Shown piece by piece: positions 59,997-64,000 of a DNA stretch of 64,000 nt. Position 1 is the first letter of the stretch, and every line of letters begins with the position of its first letter. The notes beneath the pieces are model-generated. The model ran no database searches. It had not been told where the DNA came from and saw only the letters and a program-made list of their open reading frames with translations. This DNA comes from Nocardiopsis metallicus. Its GTDB lineage: Bacteria > Actinomycetota > Actinomycetes > Streptosporangiales > Streptosporangiaceae. The translations under genes and the position numbers were made by a program. The DNA is taken from NCBI RefSeq assembly GCF_014201115.1, contig NZ_JACHDO010000001.1, positions 6,014,001-6,078,000 on the forward strand, written 5' to 3'.

Positions 59997-60262
59997 CGCC
60001 GACCAGTCTTCCCGGCACACCTGTGATGGCGCTTGACGCCGCGCCCATGTTCGTTGATGCGAGAGTGTATGTCCAGTTCCAGACGCTTTTCGTGGGATTT
60101 CACTCACGTGTCGAGGAGTGGGAGGCTGGACTTCAACATATCCCCTGAACAGGTAAAATAACCTTCCGCGGCCAGGTTGGTCTCGGATGTGTTCAGCGGT
60201 AGCATTGACTGTTTCGCGCGGCGTAGGGTCCTCAGCGGGTGTGCCGGGAAGACTGGTCGGCG
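59997..60262. repeat. 266-bp element with 25-bp perfect terminal inverted repeats (MITE-like)
   Basis: CGCCGACCAGTCTTCCCGGC plus ACACC (59997-60021) recurs exactly inverted at 60238-60262. Inside the ends a second matching word, ACGCCGCGC, lies 14 nt from one repeat and 13 nt from the other, so pairing extends to about 48 nt. The interior is AT-richer and has no credible ORF. No target duplication is evident. Confidence 0.8.
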
Positions 60263-60294
60263 AAGGTTGACTCCTACCCGAAACCAGGTGTTCG

Positions 60295-61173
60295 ATGACC
60301 GAGGCCGCCATCCAAGGTGCGCGCGTCTACCGATCCGAGGCCGCCGAGAGGCTGGTTCGGGGCTGGTGCGAGGAACGGTTGGCCGAGTTCACCGACCTCG
60401 AAGCCCTGCCGCGGATCTCCACGGCCATCGGCCCGACCCGCGCCTTCCGCTTCGAGGGCGGTTCCGGAGCCCCGGTGGTCGTGCTGAGCGGTACGAACTT
60501 CAACAGCGCCCTCAGCGCCTCCCCCGCCTCCGACATGACGGCGGAGAGGGACGTACTCCTGGTGGACCTGCCCGGGCAGCCGGGGCTCAGCTGCGGCAAA
60601 CGCCCCCGCGGTCATCGGGCCCGGGCCTACGGCGCCTGGTTCGACGAGGTGCTGCCCGAGCTCGTGGACCGTCCCGCGATCGTCCTGGGGCACTCCCTGG
60701 GAGCGGCGGTGGCACTGGCGAGTAGGCCGTGTTCCCTGGTCAAGGGTCTGGTGCTGGTCAACCCCGCCGGGCTGACCCCGGCGGCTACCTCCCCCGAACT
60801 GATGCGGGTCACGCTCCCCTGGATGATCGGCCCCCGGGAGGACAAGAGCACCCGGTTGTTGAACTTCATGAGCGGACCCTCCTCCCGGTACCCCGTCCAC
60901 CCGTTCGCGCACTGGATGACGATGGTCGGCAGGTACTGCCGTACCAGTCTGGCGCCGGGGCCGCTGGACACCGAGTCGCTGCTCGCCTGGCAGGAGAAGA
61001 ACGTCACCGTGGCGACAGGTTCGGACGACGTGTTCTTCTCCCCGGCCCGCCTGCACGGCCCCGCCCGCCGCTTCCTGAACACCGGAACCCACGTCCTGGA
61101 GGGGGCGGGCCACCTGGCCCCCTACGAGTTCCCGGACAAGATCCGCGAGCTGGTCTGCGGGGCCGACTCCTGA
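60295..61173 (+). CDS. alpha/beta hydrolase
   Basis: This 292-residue alpha/beta-hydrolase has nucleophile Ser134 in the elbow VLGHSLGAAVAL, an acid residue probably in ATGSDDVFF and the catalytic His in EGAGHLAPYEFP. There is no signal peptide; it is cytoplasmic. It has an N-terminal extension of about 50 residues before the first strand (APVVVLSGTNFN). The substrate is unknown. ATG 60295 has AGG 7 nt upstream and begins only 33 nt after the inverted-repeat element, so the element could influence its expression. Confidence 0.88.
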   Translation: MTEAAIQGARVYRSEAAERLVRGWCEERLAEFTDLEALPRISTAIGPTRAFRFEGGSGAPVVVLSGTNFNSALSASPASDMTAERDVLLVDLPGQPGLSCGKRPRGHRARAYGAWFDEVLPELVDRPAIVLGHSLGAAVALASRPCSLVKGLVLVNPAGLTPAATSPELMRVTLPWMIGPREDKSTRLLNFMSGPSSRYPVHPFAHWMTMVGRYCRTSLAPGPLDTESLLAWQEKNVTVATGSDDVFFSPARLHGPARRFLNTGTHVLEGAGHLAPYEFPDKIRELVCGADS

Positions 61174-61504
61174 GGCTCCGGTCCAGGGGCGCACCCGGGT
61201 CCCCCCACCTCTCTCCCGCCACCCGGTTCAAAGGCGCGGGCCCCCTCGGCGCGGCGCCCGCGCGCTGAGGGGGAGGGCGAACACGAAGGCGGCGTAGGCG
61301 GGGAAGGCGTCGGGTGCTGCTCCCGGCCCCGCGGCCGTGCCCCGTTCCTGCCGCATGTCGGCGCACCCCGCCATCGCTCCGGTTCCGAACCGGCGCCGGT
61401 TCCTTCCCCGCGCCGTCACCCGGCCTGCGCGCTGCTGGCCGGTGTCGGCCGTGCTCGAAGGCGGACCGGCCCCAGACGGTGTACACGAAGGATCCGCGCG
61501 CGTA
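61174..61504. other. non-coding gap before the TetR-ABC exporter operon
   Basis: Very GC-rich DNA with G/C inverted words near 61230-61270 but no T-run. No ORF is convincing. The TetR promoter should lie at the right end. Confidence 0.5.
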
Positions 61505-61536
61505 GTGTTAGAGACTAACGTGTTATCAACTAACAC
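61505..61536. promoter_or_regulatory. TetR operator candidate of the ABC exporter operon
   Basis: GTGTTAG (61505-61511) and CTAACAC (61530-61536) are inverted. A tighter palindrome, GTTAG-AGA-CTAAC (61507-61519), lies inside. It ends 17 nt before the TetR start in an otherwise GC-rich region, fitting autoregulation. Confidence 0.65.
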
Positions 61537-61553
61537 CAATCGTCTCGAGGGTC

Positions 61554-62141
61554 ATGGCGCACTGGCGTGAGCAGAAACGGGAGCGCACCCGGAACGCACT
61601 GCGGGAGGCGGCGTTCCGGCTGTTCGCCGAACACGGGTACGAGGACACGACCGTCGCCAGGATCGCGGCCGAGGCGGGCGTCTCGCACATGACGTTCTTC
61701 CGGTACTTCCCCACCAAGGAGGACGTCGTCCTGCGGGACGACTACGACCCCCTGCTCGAAGAGCTGATTCGGGCCGAACCACCGGACAAACCCGCGTTGC
61801 GTCGCGTGCGGGACGCGGTGATGAGCGCTGTGCCCGCCGTCTACGCACGTGAGCGGGAGGCCCTGCTGCTGAGGTCCCGGCTGCTGCTGACCACCCCGGC
61901 CCTGCGTTCCCGCATGGGGGAGAGCATGGACGGGTCACGCAGCGCCTTCGAGAGGGGACTCAGCGACCCGGAGGCGGCCGCAGCGCCGCCGATGGCCGCC
62001 CGCGTGGTCGCGTCCGCCTGCACCGCCGCGCTCGCCACCGCCATCACCGTCTGGGTCGAACAGGACGGTGAGACGGACCTGCCCGCACTCATGGAGCAGG
62101 CCTTCGACGCCCTCGAAAACCCCGGAGCCCGCAATGGCTGA
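61554..62141 (+). CDS. TetR-family transcriptional regulator of an ABC exporter
   Basis: This 195-residue regulator has a canonical N-terminal TetR helix-turn-helix (RNALREAAFRLFAEHGYEDT, then VSHMTFFRYFPTKEDVV) and a helical ligand domain. A strong palindrome lies directly upstream, and the ATPase gene overlaps its stop by 8 nt, so it probably represses its own exporter operon. Confidence 0.93.
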   Translation: MAHWREQKRERTRNALREAAFRLFAEHGYEDTTVARIAAEAGVSHMTFFRYFPTKEDVVLRDDYDPLLEELIRAEPPDKPALRRVRDAVMSAVPAVYAREREALLLRSRLLLTTPALRSRMGESMDGSRSAFERGLSDPEAAAAPPMAARVVASACTAALATAITVWVEQDGETDLPALMEQAFDALENPGARNG

Positions 62142-63012
62142 GGCGGTCGGCGCAGACGAAGTCATCTCCGTGGCGGACCTGAGCGTGCGCTACCGCGGGG
62201 CCGAAGGGGACGCGGTGCGTCAGATGGACTTCACCGTGACGGCCGGGGAGGTCTTCGGCTTCCTCGGCCCCTCCGGGGCCGGCAAGTCCACGGTCCAACG
62301 CGTCCTGACCCGGCTGCTGCGCGGTTACGAAGGCAGCGTGAGCGTGCTCGGCAGACCGCTCACGGAATGGGGCAGGGGCTACTACGAGCAGATCGGTGTC
62401 GGGTTCGAGCTGCCCGCCGAGTTCACCCGCCTCACCGCGAGGGAGAACCTGGAGGCGTTCGCCTCCCTCTACCGCGGCCCCGCGGCGGACCCCGCCGGGC
62501 TGTTGGAGCGCGTCGACCTGGCGGAGGCCGCGGACCAGCGGCTGAGTACCTTCTCCAAGGGGATGAGGATGCGCCTGAGCCTGGCCCGGGCCCTGCTCAA
62601 CCGTCCACGCCTGCTCTTCCTGGACGAGCCCACCTCGGGTCAGGACCCCGTACGCGCGGCGCGGCTGCGCGAGGTCGTCCGGGCCGAGGCGGACCGGGGC
62701 GCCACCGTCTTCCTCACCACCCACGACATGCGTACCGCCGAGGACCTGTGCGACCGGCTGGCCTTCGTCGTCGACGGCCGGATCGCCGCCGTCGACACCC
62801 CTGACGGCTTCCGCCGCCGCTACGGCCACCCCGGCGTGGTGGCCGAGTACGTGACCGGTGGCCGCACCCGCCGACGCACCTTCGGCCTCGCGGACCTGGG
62901 TGCGGGCGGTGAGCTGTCCGACCTCGTGGCCTCGGGGGCGGTCACGACCCTGCACACCCGCGAGGCCACCCTCGACGACGTCTTCGCCGAGGTCACCAGG
63001 GTCCGGCTGTGA
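62134..63012 (+). CDS. ABC exporter ATP-binding protein (drug-export type)
   Basis: This 292-residue ATPase has Walker A GPSGAGKST near residue 48, signature FSKGMRMRLSLARAL, Walker B LLFLDEPTSGQDP and the H-loop TTHDM. The C-terminal regulatory part (about 230-292) is typical of DrrA/fluoroquinolone-exporter ATPases. ATG 62134 has GGAG upstream and overlaps the TetR gene. It overlaps the permease gene by 4 nt. Confidence 0.93.
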   Translation: MAEAVGADEVISVADLSVRYRGAEGDAVRQMDFTVTAGEVFGFLGPSGAGKSTVQRVLTRLLRGYEGSVSVLGRPLTEWGRGYYEQIGVGFELPAEFTRLTARENLEAFASLYRGPAADPAGLLERVDLAEAADQRLSTFSKGMRMRLSLARALLNRPRLLFLDEPTSGQDPVRAARLREVVRAEADRGATVFLTTHDMRTAEDLCDRLAFVVDGRIAAVDTPDGFRRRYGHPGVVAEYVTGGRTRRRTFGLADLGAGGELSDLVASGAVTTLHTREATLDDVFAEVTRVRL

Positions 63013-64000
63013 ACCGGCTCGCGGGCGCGTTCGCGCTTGAGGCGAAGGTGCTGTGGCGGTACGGGGTCGTGGCGATCGCCGCCGTCCTCGCCGCGCTCTG
63101 GACCGGACTGCTGCTGGCGCTACCCGCCTCGGGCGCCCAGGCCCTGGTTCCCTACCTCCTGTTCCTGGACACCGCCGGGTTCGGGGCGCTGTTCGCGGTC
63201 GCCCTGCTCATGTTCGAACGGGTCGAGGGAACCGACGCCGCCCGCGCGGTCACCCCCGTCAGCCCAGGAGAAGCCGCACTCGTGCGCGTGGGGGCGCTGG
63301 CCCTGCCCGCCGTCGCCATGGCCCTGCCGATGATCGCGGTGACCGCGCCGCAGGGGCGCCTGTGGGGCGCGCTCGGTTACAGCACGGCCGGAGTCGCGCT
63401 GACCTCGGTCCTGCTGGTGGCCGCCTGCCTCGGGCTGGGCGCGCTCACCCGAACCCTCCAGGGCGCCCTGCTCGCCACGGCTCCGGTCATCGCCCCGCTC
63501 GTCGCGGTTCCGGTACTGCACCTGGCCGGTGTCGTCCAGAGCCCGCTGCTGTGGGCCGTGCCCACCACCGCGGGCGCCGAACTGATCAGCCGGGGCCTGA
63601 CCGCTCGGGACGGGATACCGGAGGGGCCCGGCTGGGCGGTGGCGCTGGTGTACGCGGTCGTCTCCGCGACGGCCCTGTGCTGGTGGGCGGCCCGGCAGAG
63701 CACCGTCACCGGGGAGGAGAGGGCGGGCCGGGGCGGCCGGCCCCCTGCGGGTCGCGCCCCCCGCAGGGGGCCCGCCGCCCGGGCGCGTTCGGGGCCTTAC
63801 GCCGGGCCCGGCCGGCGGGTCCACCCGGTCCTGGCCCTGGCCCGGTACGAACTCGTCGGCGGGCGGCGCGACCCGCTTCTGCTGGCGGTGGCCCTGGCGC
63901 CCCTGCCCCTGGCACTGGTCCTGCGGTGGGCCTATCCGGCGATCGCCGAGTACCTGCGGTCCGCCCACGGTTTCGATCCCGCGCCGCACGCCTGCGCTGT
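63009..64000 (+). CDS. ABC exporter membrane protein (partial)
   Basis: GTG 63009 (GTGA overlap with the ATPase stop) opens a frame that runs to the window end, 330 codons so far. It encodes a membrane protein with about six hydrophobic helices in the first 220 residues (for example RYGVVAIAAVLAALWTGLLL), a basic Gly/Arg/Pro-rich cytoplasmic loop (about 235-270) and a new helix after it. The layout resembles the permease subunits of fluoroquinolone-type exporters. The C-terminus is not visible. Confidence 0.85.
   Translation, partial: MNRLAGAFALEAKVLWRYGVVAIAAVLAALWTGLLLALPASGAQALVPYLLFLDTAGFGALFAVALLMFERVEGTDAARAVTPVSPGEAALVRVGALALPAVAMALPMIAVTAPQGRLWGALGYSTAGVALTSVLLVAACLGLGALTRTLQGALLATAPVIAPLVAVPVLHLAGVVQSPLLWAVPTTAGAELISRGLTARDGIPEGPGWAVALVYAVVSATALCWWAARQSTVTGEERAGRGGRPPAGRAPRRGPAARARSGPYAGPGRRVHPVLALARYELVGGRRDPLLLAVALAPLPLALVLRWAYPAIAEYLRSAHGFDPAPHACA

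Noticed and set aside
59873..60148. 91-codon ORF crossing the left end of the inverted-repeat element
   Set aside because: It runs through one terminal repeat and has no recognisable protein features.
1..64000. tRNA or rRNA genes
   Set aside because: No cloverleaf with a GTTCGAATC-type T-arm or rRNA-like sequence was noticed on reading; a covariance search would be needed to exclude them fully.

Overview
The window is a high-GC actinobacterial chromosome segment, probably Nocardiopsis or a close relative. This is judged from base composition, frequent GTG/TTG starts, a DUF397 gene, the A+B-fused Mrp antiporters and the density of TetR/MarR/GntR regulators; no rRNA or other taxonomic marker is present. 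Most of it is ordinary metabolic and transport DNA, but 20.1-31.0 kb looks like an accessory island.

Layout. 0-5.2 kb: a peptide/nickel-type ABC importer (partial binding protein, two permeases, a fused double ATPase) ending in a clear terminator. 5.3-9.5 kb: a D-Ala-D-Ala carboxypeptidase and a membrane ABC1/UbiB-like kinase. 9.5-20 kb: small regulatory units: an SMR exporter with TetR and NUDIX, an L,D-transpeptidase lipoprotein with an altered active-site motif, a second TetR, a membrane protein, an MmyB-type regulator divergent from an SDR, a NADAR protein, and a MarR gene followed by DoxX.

20.4-28.7 kb is the most interesting region: four tightly packed genes encode a trypsin-like protease, a VMAP-type protein, a MoxR-type AAA+ ATPase and a 1535-residue vWA-like/NB-ARC/TPR fusion. 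This matches the VMAP-MoxR-vWA ternary conflict systems predicted from comparative genomics. The protease C-terminus and the VMAP N-terminus share a recognisable segment, which suggests homotypic coupling. An orphan DUF397 gene, long non-coding flanks and a complete IS5-type element follow.

31-36 kb: a two-component system convergent with a TAXI-type lipoprotein, next to a DASS (SLC13) carboxylate transporter. 36.2-42.4 kb: a GntR/FCD regulator, urea carboxylase and allophanate hydrolase, i.e. ATP-dependent urea degradation. 42.4-44.3 kb: a repeat-rich stretch with a 54-nt near-perfect palindrome, then an IS110 element whose left end folds into a bridge-RNA-like structure. 44.3-47.5 kb: a zinc alcohol dehydrogenase, a DEAD-box RNA helicase and a cold-shock protein.

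47.7-59.7 kb: two complete, diverged Mrp Na+/H+ antiporter operons (ACDEFG, with MrpB fused to MrpA) lie head to tail on the minus strand and have different upstream repeat motifs. 60-64 kb: a 266-bp inverted-repeat element, an alpha/beta hydrolase and a TetR-controlled ABC exporter that runs off the window.
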